Shown piece after piece: positions 37,581 through 51,156 of a stretch of DNA of 64,000 nucleotides (positions are counted from its first letter, which is position 1; each line of letters opens with the position of its first letter). A program made the position numbers and the translations under genes. The DNA comes from Patagioenas fasciata (taxonomy: Eukaryota; Chordata; Aves; Columbiformes; Columbidae): the NCBI RefSeq assembly GCF_037038585.1, contig NC_092559.1, positions 7,533,488 to 7,597,487 on the forward strand, written 5' to 3'. The notes below the pieces were generated by a model. It saw nothing but the letters and a program-made list of their open reading frames with translations. It did no database searches and was not told the DNA's origin.

Positions 37581-39277
37581 GGGACAAGCTTGTGAAGAGA
37601 TGCCCTGCTATTCTTTCGCCTTATGGCATCATGTGTTTCGTTCCTCTTGGAGATCGATTGTTAAACGTCTTTCCTAGGGCGACTGTGAAGCATTTGCCAG
37701 CGGAGGAGAAGGAGCACGGAGCAGCATTCAGTACTGCCTACGAGTGTCTTTGCTACCCTACTAGCGGAGCTCCAAGAACAGGCACACATCTTCAGGTACC
37801 TTCCAAATGTGGATTCCCCTGCAGCCCCGTAGGCGGGCGTGCAGTACGCCAACCATCAACGGACGTTTTTCCCCTCAAGCCTGTCAGGACGTTGCTCGTC
37901 CGTCTTTCCCTCAATAGATGGGAGTAGGCGCGCTTGCGGATGTGTGCGTGTGTGTGGCCACGCGTTTGCTTAGGCATCAGTGTGTGAAAAGGTAGGTGCT
38001 TTTCTCTAGCTGCGTGTGCGTGCACGTGGTGCTGGGTGCACATCCCTGGGTGCTCGTGGAAAGGTTTCTGCATGGTTTTCGCTGAGGAATCGTGTGTGTG
38101 CACATGGACAAAGAGAAGGCGCAGCAACCAGGTTCCAGCGCCGAAGAAGGCAAAAGGCAAGGTTTCCGGCGCTATCTCCTTCTCTCCGCAGACCTAGTCG
38201 CGCAAAGCAAGCCGCTAAGCCGGCGACCGGCAAGAGAGCTACAACGAAGCATGCCGAACGGAGAAAATAGCAGCAGCTCATCTGTTCACACCTTGTTTCT
38301 GCCATGTGCTTGAACGCCAAGACGTTCGCGCTTCTGTGAGATGAAAGACGTCCTTCTGCATATGTGGTTGCTCACACCGGTGCACTTGTTAGTGTGTCCA
38401 TTCAGTCCTGGGCTGCGGGGCATTCAGAAGTGGCTCTGTGGAGACGTCTGCATAGAGGCAGCTGTCAGAACACGCACACTCGATTGTTCACCAAAACATA
38501 TGCAGACGCGTCCTTAGCCTCTAGATTTGGATGCACAGAGTTCCCTGTGTTCGCAAGAGACAAGGGAATCGCGTCTGTACGCACAGAAGCAATAGCGGAC
38601 CGTTTCCCTCGGAGTGAACGCGAAGAGCCGTCTATGTACTCGCAGACACGGGAACGTGCCTCAATGCGGTCACAGAGGCAGCAGCTTTTGCACAGATGCT
38701 CTGGTGATTCTGGCACTTTCCAGGCACACTCCTGAAAGTCGCGCACACTGCTGTTCACTCGCTAAACGACCTCTTGGGAAACACGTCTCCGGTCGATGGA
38801 CCGCTCAGATTGCTTCTCGTGTAACTGTGAACTGTGTCAGCGCAGGGAATCCGTCTCTGTTGAGCAGATGTCAATCCTGCCTCGGTTTTGCTTTGTTGCC
38901 TCTACCAAGATGATTTCCCGTTTCTCTCTTCACTGGAGCACGCAGACACAGCCAACGCACATCAAGTGTCAAGAGACACGCTCTGCTGAGCTCAACGCTT
39001 GTGCAGATGCACATGTGCGACGAAGTCAACACACGTGCTTGTGGAGAGAAAGAAAGGGACTCCCAGGCGTGTGAAGCGACGGGGAGAAAGAGCGGGCGCT
39101 GAGGAACACAGTTTCAAACAGACTGTCTCCACACAAACAGGCACCTGTCTGCAGGTATCCTAGATCTTGATTCTTGAACTTGAGGAAACACGCGTCTGAG
39201 CAAAACTCCCAAACGCTTCCAGGAAAGACACACGCTCTCCCACAAGCACACAAGTGTTTGCCCTCAGCTATAGATCA
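37581..39277 (+). repeat. Satellite unit D18
   Basis: Phase 132 G, 480 A, 941 C, 1305 G. A at 39074 (phase 1494). Its second half matches D12, six units upstream. Confidence 0.95.
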
Positions 39278-40974
39278 GGGACAAGCTTGTGAAGAGATGC
39301 CCTGCTATTCTTTCGCCTTATGGCATCATGTGTTTCGTTCCTCTTGGAGATCGATTGTTAAACGTCTTTCCTAGGGCGACTGTGAAGCATTTGCCAGCGG
39401 AGGAGAAGGAGCACGGAGCAGCATTCAGTACTGCCTACGAGTGTCTTTGCTACCCTACTAGCGGAGCTCCAAGAACAGGCACACATCTTCAGGTACCTTC
39501 CAAATGTGGATTCCCCTGCAGCCCCGTAGGCGGGCGTGCAGTACGCCAACCATCAACGGACGTTTTTCCCCTCAAGCCTGTCAGGACGTTGCTCGTCCGT
39601 CTTTCCCTCAATAGATGGGAGTAGGCGCGCTTGCGGATGTGTGCGTGTGTGTGGCCACGCGTTTGCTTAGGCATCAGTGTGTGAAAAGGTAGGTGCTTTT
39701 CTCTAGCTGCGTGTGCGTGCACGTGGTGCTGGGTGCACATCCCTGGGTGCTCGTGGAAAGGTTTCTGCATGGTTTTCGCTGAGGAATCGTGTGTGCGCAC
39801 ATGGACAAAGAGAAGGCGCAGCAACCAGGTTCCAGCGCCGAAGAAGGCAAAAGGCAAGGTTTCCGGCGCTATCTCCTTCTCTCCGCAGACCTAGTCGCGC
39901 AAAGCAAGCCGCTAAGCCGGCGACCGGCAAGAGAGCTACAACGAAGCATGCCGAACGGAGAAAATAGCAGCAGCTCATCTGTTCACACCTTGTTTCTGCC
40001 ATGTGCTTGAACGCCAAGACGTTCGCGCTTCTGTGAGATGAAAGACGTCCTTCTGCATATGTGGTTGCTCACACCGGTGCACTTGTTAGTGTGTCCATTC
40101 AGTCCTGGGCTGCGGGGCATTCAGAAGTGGCTCTGTGGAGACGTCTGCATAGAGGCAGCTGTCAGAACACGCACACTCGATTGTTCACCAAAACATATGC
40201 AGACGCGTCCTTAGCCTCTAGATTTGGATGCACAGAGTTCCCTGTGTTCGCAAGAGACAAGGGAATCGCGTCTGTACGCACAGAAGCAATAGCGGACCGT
40301 TTCCCTCGGAGTGAACGCGAAGAGCCGTCTATGTACTCGCAGACACGGGAACGTGCCTCAATGCGGTCACAGAGGCAGCAGCTTTTGCACAGATGCTCTG
40401 GTGATTCTGGCACTTTCCAGGCACACTCCTGAAAGTCACGCACACTGCTGTTCACTCGCTAAACGACCTCTTGGGAAACACGTCTCCGGTCGACGGACCG
40501 CTCAGATTGCTTCTCGTGTAACTGTGAACTGTGTCAGCGCAGGGAATCCGTCTCTGTTGAGCAGATGTCAATCCTGCCTCGCTTTTGCTTTGTTGCCTCT
40601 ACCAAGATGATTTCCCGTTTCTCTCTTCACTGGAGCACGCAGACACAGCCAACGCACATCAAGTGTCAAGAGACACGCTCTGCTGAGCTCAACGCTTGTG
40701 CAGATGCACATGTGCGACGAAGTCAACACACGTGCTTGTGGAGAGAAAGAAAGGGACTCCCAGGCGTGTGGAGCGACGGGGAGAAAGAGCGGGCGCTGAG
40801 GAACACAGTTTCAAACAGACTGTCTCCACACAAACAGGCACCTGTCTGCAGGTATCCTAGATCTTGATTCTTGAACTTGAGGAAACACGCGTCTGAGCAA
40901 AACTCCCAAACGCTTCCAGGAAAGACACACGCTCTCCCACAAGCACACAAGTGTTTGCCCTCAGCTATAGATCA
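39278..40974 (+). repeat. Satellite unit D19
   Basis: Phase 519 C, 1161 A and 1217 C as in D13, but phase 941 C as in D18, D20 and D21, so the D13-like block is interrupted in the middle. Confidence 0.95.
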
Positions 40975-42671
40975 GGGACAAGCTTGTGAAGAGATGCCCT
41001 GCTATTCTTTCGCCTTATGGCATCATGTGTTTCGTTCCTCTTGGAGATCGATTGTTAAACGTCTTTCCTAGGGCGACTGTGAAGCATTTGCCAGCGGAGG
41101 AGAAGTAGCACGGAGCAGCATTCAGTACTGCCTACGAGTGTCTTTGCTACCCTACTAGCGGAGCTCCAAGAACAGGCACACATCTTCAGGTACCTTCCAA
41201 ATGTGGATTCCCCTGCAGCCCCGTAGGCGGGCGTGCAGTACGCCAACCATCAACGGACGTTTTTCCCCTCAAGCCTGTCAGGACGTTGCTCGTCCGTCTT
41301 TCCCTCAATAGATGGGAGTAGGCGCGCTTGCGGATGTGTGCGTGTGTGTGGCCACGCGTTTGCTTAGGCATCAGTGTGTGAAAAGGTAGGTGCTTTTCTC
41401 TAGCTGCGTGTGCGTGCACGTGGTGCTGGGTGCACATCCCTGGGTGCTCGTGGAAAGGTTTCTGCATGGTTTTCGCTGAGGAATCGTGTGTGTGCACATG
41501 GACAAAGAGAAGGCGCAGCAACCAGGTTCCAGCGCCGAAGAAGGCAAAAGGCAAGGTTTCCGGCGCTATCTCCTTCTCTCCGCAGACCTAGTCGCGCAAA
41601 GCAAGCCGCTAAGCCGGCGACCGGCAAGAGAGCTACAACGAAGCATGCCGAACGGAGAAAATAGCAGCAGCTCATCTGTTCACACCTTGTTTCTGCCATG
41701 TGCTTGAACGCCAAGACGTTCGCGCTTCTGTGAGATGAAAGACGTCCTTCTGCATATGTGGTTGCTCACACCGGTGCACTTGTTAGTGTGTCCATTCAGT
41801 CCTGGGCTGCGGGGCATTCAGAAGTGGCTCTGTGGAGACGTCTGCATAGAGGCAGCTGTCAGAACACGCACACTCGATTGTTCACCAAAACATATGCAGA
41901 CGCGTCCTTAGCCTCTAGATTTGGATGCACAGAGTTCCCTGTGTTCGCAAGAGACAAGGGAATCGCGTCTGTACGCACAGAAGCAATAGCGGACCGTTTC
42001 CCTCGGAGTGAACGCGAAGAGCCGTCTATGTACTCGCAGACACGGGAACGTGCCTCAATGCGGTCACAGAGGCAGCAGCTTTTGCACAGATGCTCTGGTG
42101 ATTCTGGCACTTTCCAGGCACACTCCGGAAAGTCGCGCACACTGCTGTTCACTCGCTAAACGACCTCTTGGGAAACACGTCTCCGGTCGATGGACCGCTC
42201 AGATTGCTTCTCGTGTAACTGTGAACTGTGTCAGCGCAGGGAATCCGTCTCTGTTGAGCAGATGTCAATCCTGCCTCGCTTTTGCTTTGTTGCCTCTACC
42301 AAGATGATTTCCCGTTTCTCTCTTCACTGGAGCACGCAGACACAGCCAACGCACATCAAGTGTCAAGAGACACGCTCTGCTGAGCTCAACGCTTGTGCAG
42401 ATGCACATGTGCGACGAAGTCAACACACGTGCTTGTGGAGAGAAAGAAAGGGACTCCCAGGCGTGTGGAGCGACGGGGAGAAAGAGCGGGCGCTGAGGAA
42501 CACAGTTTCAAACAGACTGTCTCCACACAAACAGGCACCTGTCTGCAGGTATCCTAGATCTTGATTCTTGAACTTGAGGAAACACGCGTCTGAGCAAAAC
42601 TCCCAAACGCTTCCAGGAAAGACACACGCTCTCCCACAAGCACACAAGTGTTTGCCCTCAGCTATAGATCA
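40975..42671 (+). repeat. Satellite unit D20
   Basis: Phase 120 G, 132 T, 480 A, 941 C. Private G at 42127 (phase 1153) removes a TGA stop and lengthens a + strand frame from 123 to 133 codons. Confidence 0.95.
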
Positions 42672-44368
42672 GGGACAAGCTTGTGAAGAGATGCCCTGCT
42701 ATTCTTTCGCCTTATGGCATCATGTGTTTCGTTCCTCTTGGAGATCGATTGTTAAACGTCTTTCCTAGGGCGACTGTGAAGCATTTGCCAGCGGAGGAGA
42801 AGTAGCACGGAGCAGCATTCAGTACTGCCTACGAGTGTCTTTGCTACCCTACTAGCGGAGCTCCAAGAACAGGCACACATCTTCAGGTACCTTCCAAATG
42901 TGGATTCCCCTGCAGCCCCGTAGGCGGGCGTGCAGTACGCCAACCATCAACGGACGTTTTTCCCCTCAAGCCTGTCAGGACGTTGCTCGTCCGTCTTTCC
43001 CTCAATAGATGGGAGTAGGCGCGCTTGCGGATGTGTGCGTGTGTGTGGCCACGCGTTTGCTTAGGCATCAGTGTGTGAAAAGGTAGGTGCTTTTCTCTAG
43101 CTGCGTGTGCGTGCACGTGGTGCTGGGTGCACATCCCTGGGTGCTCGTGGGAAGGTTTCTGCATGGTTTTCGCTGAGGAATCGTGTGTGTGCACATGGAC
43201 AAAGAGAAGGCGCAGCAACCAGGTTCCAGCGCCGAAGAAGGCAAAAGGCAAGGTTTCCGGCGCTATCTCCTTCTCTCCGCAGACCTAGTCGCGCAAAGCA
43301 AGCCGCTAAGCCGGCGACCGGCAAGAGAGCTACAACGAAGCATGCCGAACGGAGAAAATAGCAGCAGCTCATCTGTTCACACCTTGTTTCTGCCATGTGC
43401 TTGAACGCCAAGACGTTCGCGCTTCTGTGAGATGAAAGACGTCCTTCTGCATATGTGGTTGCTCACACCGGTGCACTTGTTAGTGTGTCCATTCAGTCCT
43501 GGGCTGCGGGGCATTCAGAAGTGGCTCTGTGGAGACGTCTGCATAGAGGCAGCTGTCAGAACACGCACACTCGATTGTTCACCAAAACATATGCAGACGC
43601 GTCCTTAGCCTCTAGATTTGGATGCACAGAGTTCCCTGTGTTCGCAAGAGACAAGGGAATCGCGTCTGTACGCACAGAAGCAATAGCGGACCGTTTCCCT
43701 CGGAGTGAACGCGAAGAGCCGTCTATGTACTCGCAGACACGGGAACGTGCCTCAACGCGGTCACAGAGGCAGCAGCTTTTGCACAGATGCTCTGGTGATT
43801 CTGGCACTTTCCAGGCACACTCCTGAAAGTCGCGCACACTGCTGTTCACTCGCTAAACGACCTCTTGGGAAACACGTCTCCGGTCGATGGACCGCTCAGA
43901 TTGCTTCTCGTGTAACTGTGAACTGTGTCAGCGCAGGGAATCCGTCTCTGTTGAGCAGATGTCAATCCTGCCTCGCTTTTGCTTTGTTGCCTCTACCAAG
44001 ATGATTTCCCGTTTCTCTCTTCACTGGAGCACGCAGACACAGCCAACGCACATCAAGTGTCAAGAGACACGCTCTGCTGAGCTCAACGCTTGTGCAGATG
44101 CACATGTGCGACGAAGTCAACACACGTGCTTGTGGAGAGAAAGAAAGGGACTCCCAGGCGTGTGAAGCGACGGGGAGAAAGAGCGGGCGCTGAGGAACAC
44201 AGTTTCAAACAGACTGTCTCCACACAAACAGGCACCTGTCTGCAGGTATCCTAGATCTTGATTCTTGAACTTGAGGAAACACGCGTCTGAGCAAAACTCC
44301 CAAACGCTTCCAGGAAAGACACACGCTCTCCCACAAGCACACAAGTGTTTGCCCTCAGCTATAGATCA
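42672..44368 (+). repeat. Satellite unit D21
   Basis: Phase 132 T, 480 G, 941 C. Private C at 43756 (phase 1085). A at 44165 (phase 1494), as in D12 and D18. Confidence 0.95.
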
Positions 44369-46065
44369 GGGACAAGCTTGTGAAGAGATGCCCTGCTATT
44401 CTTTCGCCTTATGGCATCATGTGTTTCGTTCCTCTTGGAGATCGATTGTTAAACGTCTTTCCTAGGGCGACTGTGAAGCATTTGCCAGCGGAGGAGAAGG
44501 AGCACGGAGCAGCATTCAGTACTGCCTACGAGTGTCTTTGCTACCCTACTAGCGGAGCTCCAAGAACAGGCACACATCTTCAGGTACCTTCCAAATGTGG
44601 ATTCCCCTGCAGCCCCGTAGGCGGGCGTGCAGTACGCCAACCATCAACGGACGTTTTTCCCCTCAAGCCTGTCAGGACGTTGCTCGTCCGTCTTTCCCTC
44701 AATAGATGGGAGTAGGCGCGCTTGCGGATGTGTGTGTGTGTGTGGCCACGCGTTTGCTTAGGCATCAGTGTGTGAAAAGGTAGGTGCTTTTCTCTAGCTG
44801 CGTGTGCGTGCACGTGGTGCTGGGTGCACATCCCTGGGTGCTCGTGGAAAGGTTTCTGCATGGTTTTCGCTGAGGAATCGTGTGTGCGCACATGGACAAA
44901 GAGAAGGCGCAGCAACCAGGTTCCAGCGCCGAAGAAGGCAAAAGGCAAGGTTTCCGGCGCTATCTCCTTCTCTCCGCAGACCTAGTCGCGCAAAGCAAGC
45001 CGCTAAGCCGGCGACCGGCAAGAGAGCTACAACGAAGCATGCCGAACGGAGAAAATAGCAGCAGCTCATCTGTTCACACCTTGTTTCTGCCATGTGCTTG
45101 AACGCCAAGACGTTCGCGCTTCTGTGAGATGAAAGACGTCCTTCTGCATATGTGGTTGCTCACACCGGTGCACTTGTTAGTGTGTCCATTCAGTCCTGGG
45201 CTGCGGGGCATTCAGAAGTGGCTCTGTGGAGACGTCTGCATAGAGGCAGCTGTCAGAACACGCACACTCGATTGTTCACCAAAACATATGCAGACGCGTC
45301 CTTAGCCTGTAGATTTGGATGCACAGAGTTCCCTGTGTTCGCAAGAGACAAGGGAATCGCGTCTGTACGCACAGAAGCAATAGCGGACCGTTTCCCTCGG
45401 AGTGAACGCGAAGAGCCGTCTATGTACTCGCAGACACGGGAACGTGCCTCAATGCGGTCACAGAGGCAGCAGCTTTTGCACAGATGCTCTGGTGATTCTG
45501 GCACTTTCCACGCACACTCCTGAAAGTCGCGCACACTGCTGTTCACTCGCTAAACGACCTCTTGGGAAACACGTCTCCCGTCGACGGACCGCTCAGATTG
45601 CTTCTCGTGTAACTGTGAACTGTGTCAGCGCAGGGAATCCGTCTCTGTTGAGCAGATGTCAATCCTGCCTCGGTTTTGCTTTGTTGCCTCTACCAAGATG
45701 ATTTCCCGTTTCTCTCTTCACTGGAGCAGGCAGACACAGCCAACGCACATCAAGTGTCAAGAGACACGCTCTGCTGAGCTCAACGCTTGTGCAGGTGCAC
45801 ATGTGCGACGAAGTCAGCACACGTGCTTGTGGAGAGAAAGAAAGGGACTCCCAGGCGTATGGAGCGACGGGGAGAAAGAGCGGGCGCTGAGGAACACAGT
45901 TTCAAACAGACTGTCTCCACACAAACAGGCACCTGTCTGCAGGTATCCTAGATCTTGATTCTTGAACTTGAGGAAACACGCATCTGAGCAAAACTCCCAA
46001 ACGCTTCCAGGAAAGACACACGCTCTCCCACAAGCACACAAGTGTTTGCCCTCAGCTATAGATCA
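44369..46065 (+). repeat. Satellite unit D22 (most divergent direct unit)
   Basis: Phase 519 C, 1217 C, 1305 G. Further changes noticed: T at 44735 (phase 367), C at 45511, C at 45579, G at 45729 (phase 1361, shared with I2), G at 45795, G at 45817, A at 45859 and A at 45982. They cluster in the second half of the unit. Confidence 0.95.
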
Positions 46066-47762
46066 GGGACAAGCTTGTGAAGAGATGCCCTGCTCTTCTT
46101 TCGCCTTATGGCATCATGTGTTTCGTTCCTCTTGGAGATCGATTGTTAAACGTCTTTCCTAGGGCGACTGTGAAGCATTTGCCAGCGGAGGAGAAGGAGC
46201 ACGGAGCAGCATTCAGTACTGCCTACGAGTGTCTTTGCTACCCTACTAGCGGAGCTCCAAGAACAGGCACACATCTTCAGGTACCTTCCAAATGTGGATT
46301 CCCCTGCAGCCCCGTAGGCGGGCGTGCAGTACGCCAACCATCAACGGACGTTTTTCCCCTCAAGCCTGTCAGGACGTTGCTCGTCCGTCTTTCCCTCAAT
46401 AGATGGGAGTAGGCGCGCTTGCGGATGTGTGCGTGTGTGTGGCCACGCGTTTGCTTAGGCATCAGTGTGTGAAAAGGTAGGTGCTTTTCTCTAGCTGCGT
46501 GTGCGTGCACGTGGTGCTGGGTGCACATCCCTGGGTGCTCGTGGGAAGGTTTCTGCATGGTTTTCGCTGAGGAATCGTGTGTGTGCACATGGACAAAGAG
46601 AAGGCGCAGCAACCAGGTTCCAGCGCCGAAGAAGGCAAAAGGCAAGGTTTCCGGCGCTATCTCCTTCTCTCCGCAGACCTAGTCGCGCAAAGCAAGCCGC
46701 TAAGCCGGCGACCGGCAAGAGAGCTACAACGAAGCATGCCGAACGGAGAAAATAGCAGCAGCTCATCTGTTCACACCTTGTTTCTGCCATGTGCTTGAAC
46801 GCCAAGACGTTCGCGCTTCTGTGAGATGAAAGACGTCCTTCTGCATATGTGGTTGCTCACACCGGTGCACTTGTTAGTGTGTCCATTCAGTCCTGGGCTG
46901 CGGGGCATTCAGAAGTGGCTCTGTGGAGACGTCTGCATAGAGGCAGCTGTCAGAACACGCACACTCCATTGTTCACCAAAACATATGCAGACGCGTCCTT
47001 AGCCTGTAGATTTGGATGCACAGAGTTCCCTGTGTTCGCAAGAGACAAGGGAATCGCGTCTGTACGCACAGAAGCAATAGCGGACCGTTTCCCTCGGAGT
47101 GAACGCGAAGAGCCGTCTATGTACTCGCAGACACGGGAACGTGCCTCAATGCGGTCACAGAGGCAGCAGCTTTTGCACAGATGCTCTGGTGATTCTGGCA
47201 CTTTCCAGGCACACTCCTGAAAGTCGCGCACACTGCTGTTCACTCGCTAAACGACCTCTTGGGAAACACGTCTCCGGTCGATGGACCGCTCAGATTGCTT
47301 CTCGTGTAACTGTGAACTGTGTCAGCGCAGGGAATCCGTCTCTGTTGAGCAGATGTCAATCCTGCCTCGGTTTTGCTTTGTTGCCTCTACCAAGATGATT
47401 TCCCGTTTCTCTCTTCACTGGAGCACGCAGACACAGCCAACGCACATCAAGTGTCAAGAGACACGCTCTGCTGAGCTCAACGCTTGTGCAGATGCACATG
47501 TGCGACGAAGTCAACACACGTGCTTGTGGAGAGAAAGAAAGGGACTCCCAGGCGTGTGGAGCGACGGGGAGAAAGAGCGGGCGCTGAGGAACACAGTTTC
47601 AAACAGACTGTCTCCACACAAACAGGCACCTGTCTGCAGGTATCCTAGATCTTGATTCTTGAACTTGAGGAAACACGCGTCTGAGCAAAACTCCCAAACG
47701 CTTCCAGGAAAGACACACGCTCTCCCACAAGCACACAAGTGTTTGCCCTCAGCTATAGATCA
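46066..47762 (+). repeat. Satellite unit D23
   Basis: Phase 132 G, 480 G, 1305 G. Private C at 46095 (phase 30). C at 46967 (phase 902), shared with D27 and I2. Confidence 0.95.
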
Positions 47763-49459
47763 GGGACAAGCTTGTGAAGAGATGCCCTGCTATTCTTTCG
47801 CCTTATGGCATCATGTGTTTCGTTCCTCTTGGAGATCGATTGTTAAACGTCTTTCCTAGGGCGACTGTGAAGCATTTGCCAGCGGAGGAGAAGGAGCACG
47901 GAGCAGCATTCAGTACTGCCTACGAGTGTCTTTGCTACCCTACTAGCGGAGCTCCAAGAACAGGCACACATCTTCAGGTACCTTCCAAATGTGGATTCCC
48001 CTGCAGCCCCGTAGGCGGGCGTGCAGTACGCCAACCATCAACGGACGTTTTTCCCCTCAAGCCTGTCAGGACGTTGCTCGTCCGTCTTTCCCTCAATAGA
48101 TGGGAGTAGGCGCGCTTGCGGATGTGTGCGTGTGTGTGGCCACGCGTTTGCTTAGGCATCAGTGTGTGAAAAGGTAGGTGCTTTTCTCTAGCTGCGTGTG
48201 CGTGCACGTGGTGCTGGGTGCACATCCCTGGGTGCTCGTGGAAAGGTTTCTGCATGGTTTTCGCTGAGGAATCGTGTGTGTGCACATGGACAAAGAGAAG
48301 GCGCAGCAACCAGGTTCCAGCGCCGAAGAAGGCAAAAGGCAAGGTTTCCGGCGCTATCTCCTTCTCTCCGCAGACCTAGTCGCGCAAAGCAAGCCGCTAA
48401 GCCGGCGACCGGCAAGAGAGCTACAACGAAGCATGCCGAACGGAGAAAATAGCAGCAGCTCATCTGTTCACACCTTGTTTCTGCCATGTGCTTGAACGCC
48501 AAGACGTTCGCGCTTCTGTGAGATGAAAGACGTCCTTCTGCATATGTGGTTGCTCACACCGGTGCACTTGTTAGTGTGTCCATTCAGTCCTGGGCTGCGG
48601 GGCATTCAGAAGTGGCTCTGTGGAGACGTCTGCATAGAGGCAGCTGTCAGAACACGCACACTCGATTGTTCACCAAAACATATGCAGACGCGTCCTTAGC
48701 CTGTAGATTTGGATGCACAGAGTTCCCTGTGTTCGCAAGAGACAAGGGAATCGCGTCTGTACGCACAGAAGCAATAGCGGACCGTTTCCCTCGGAGTGAA
48801 CGCGAAGAGCCGTCTATGTACTCGCAGACACGGGAACGTGCCTCAATGCGGTCACAGAGGCAGCAGCTTTTGCACAGATGCTCTGGTGATTCTGGCACTT
48901 TCCAGGCACACTCCTGAAAGTCGCGCACACTGCTGTTCACTCGCTAAACGACCTCTTGGGAAACACGTCTCCGGTCGATGGACCGCTCAGATTGCTTCTC
49001 GTGTAACTGTGAACTGTGTCAGCGCAGGGAATCCGTCTCTGTTGAGCAGATGTCAATCCTGCCTCGCTTTTGCTTTGTTGCCTCTACCAAGATGATTTCC
49101 CGTTTCTCTCTTCACTGGAGCACGCAGACACAGCCAACGCACATCAAGGGTCAAGAGACACACTCTGCTGAGCTCAACGCTTGTGCAGATGCACATGTGC
49201 GACGAAGTCAACACACGTGCTTGTGGAGAGAAAGAAAGGGACTCCCAGGCGTGTGGAGCGACGGGGAGAAAGAGCGGGCGCTGAGGAACACAGTTTCAAA
49301 CAGACTGTCTCCACACAAACAGGCACCTGTCTGCAGGTATCCTAGATCTTGATTCTTGAACTTGAGGAAACACGCGTCTGAGCAAAACTCCCAAACGCTT
49401 CCAGGAAAGACACACGCTCTCCCACAAGCACACAAGTGTTTGCCCTCAGCTATAGATCA
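47763..49459 (+). repeat. Satellite unit D24
   Basis: Phase 120 G, 132 G, 480 A. G at 49149 (phase 1387) with A at 49162 (phase 1400), a pair shared with I2. Confidence 0.95.
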
Positions 49460-51156
49460 GGGACAAGCTTGTGAAGAGATGCCCTGCTATTCTTTCGCCT
49501 TATGGCATCATGTGTTTCGTTCCTCTTGGAGATCGATTGTTAAACGTCTTTCCTAGGGCGACTGTGAAGCATTTGCCAGCGGAGGAGAAGGAGCACGGAG
49601 CAGCATTCAGTACTGCCTACGAGTGTCTTTGCTACCCTACTAGCGGAGCTCCAAGAACAGGCACACATCTTCAGGTACCTTCCAAATGTGGATTCCCCTG
49701 CAGCCCCGTAGGCGGGCGTGCAGTACGCCAACCATCAACGGACGTTTTTCCCCTCAAGCCTGTCAGGACGTTGCTCGTCCGTCTTTCCCTCAATAGATGG
49801 GAGTAGGCGCGCTTGCGGATGTGTGCGTGTGTGTGGCCACGCGTTTGCTTAGGCATCAGTGTGTGAAAAGGTAGGTGCTTTTCTCTAGCTGCGTGTGCGT
49901 GCACGTGGTGCTGGGTGCACATCCCTGGGTGCTCGTGGAAAGGTTTCTGCATGGTTTTCGCTGAGGAATCGTGTGTGTGCACATGGACAAAGAGAAGGCG
50001 CAGCAACCAGGTTCCAGCGCCGAAGAAGGCAAAAGGCAAGGTTTCCGGCGCTATCTCCTTCTCTCCGCAGACCTAGTCGCGCAAAGCAAGCCGCTAAGCC
50101 GGCGACCGGCAAGAGAGCTACAACGAAGCATGCCGAACGGAGAAAATAGCAGCAGCTCATCTGTTCACACCTTGTTTCTGCCATGTGCTTGAACGCCAAG
50201 ACGTTCGCGCTTCTGTGAGATGAAAGACGTCCTTCTGCATATGTGGTTGCTCACACCGGTGCACTTGTTAGTGTGTCCATTCAGTCCTGGGCTGCGGGGC
50301 ATTCAGAAGTGGCTCTGTGGAGACGTCTGCATAGAGGCAGCTGTCAGAACACGCACACTCGATTGTTCACCAAAACATATGCAGACGCGTCCTTAGCCTC
50401 TAGATTTGGATGCACAGAGTTCCCTGTGTTCGCAAGAGACAAGGGAATCGCGTCTGTACGCACAGAAGCAATAGCGGACCGTTTCCCTCGGAGTGAACGC
50501 GAAGAGCCGTCTATGTACTCGCAGACACGGGAACGTGCCTCAATGCGGTCACAGAGGCAGCAGCTTTTGCACAGATGCTCTGGTGATTCTGGCACTTTCC
50601 AGGCACACTCCTGAAAGTCGCGCACACTGCTGTTCACTCGCTAAACGACCTCTTGGGAAACACGTCTCCGGTCGACGGACCGCTCAGATTGCTTCTCGTG
50701 TAACTGTGAACTGTGTCAGCGCAGGGAATCCGTCTCTGTTGAGCAGATGTCAATCCTGCCTCGCTTTTGCTTTGTTGCCTCTACCAAGATGATTTCCCGT
50801 TTCTCTCTTCACTGGAGCACGCAGACACAGCCAACGCACATCAAGTGTCAAGAGACACGCTCTGCTGAGCTCAACGCTTGTGCAGATGCACATGTGCGAC
50901 GAAGTCAACACACGTGCTTGTGGAGAGAAAGAAAGGGACTCCCAGGCGTGTGGAGCGACGGGGAGAAAGAGCGGGCGCTGAGGAACACAGTTTCAAACAG
51001 ACTGTCTCCACACAAACAGGCACCTGTCTGCAGGTATCCTAGATCTTGATTCTTGAACTTGAGGAAACACGCGTCTGAGCAAAACTCCCAAACGCTTCCA
51101 GGAAAGACACACGCTCTCCCACAAGCACACAAGTGTTTGCCCTCAGCTATAGATCA
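49460..51156 (+). repeat. Satellite unit D25
   Basis: Phase 132 G, 480 A, 941 C and 1217 C (50676). Confidence 0.95.
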
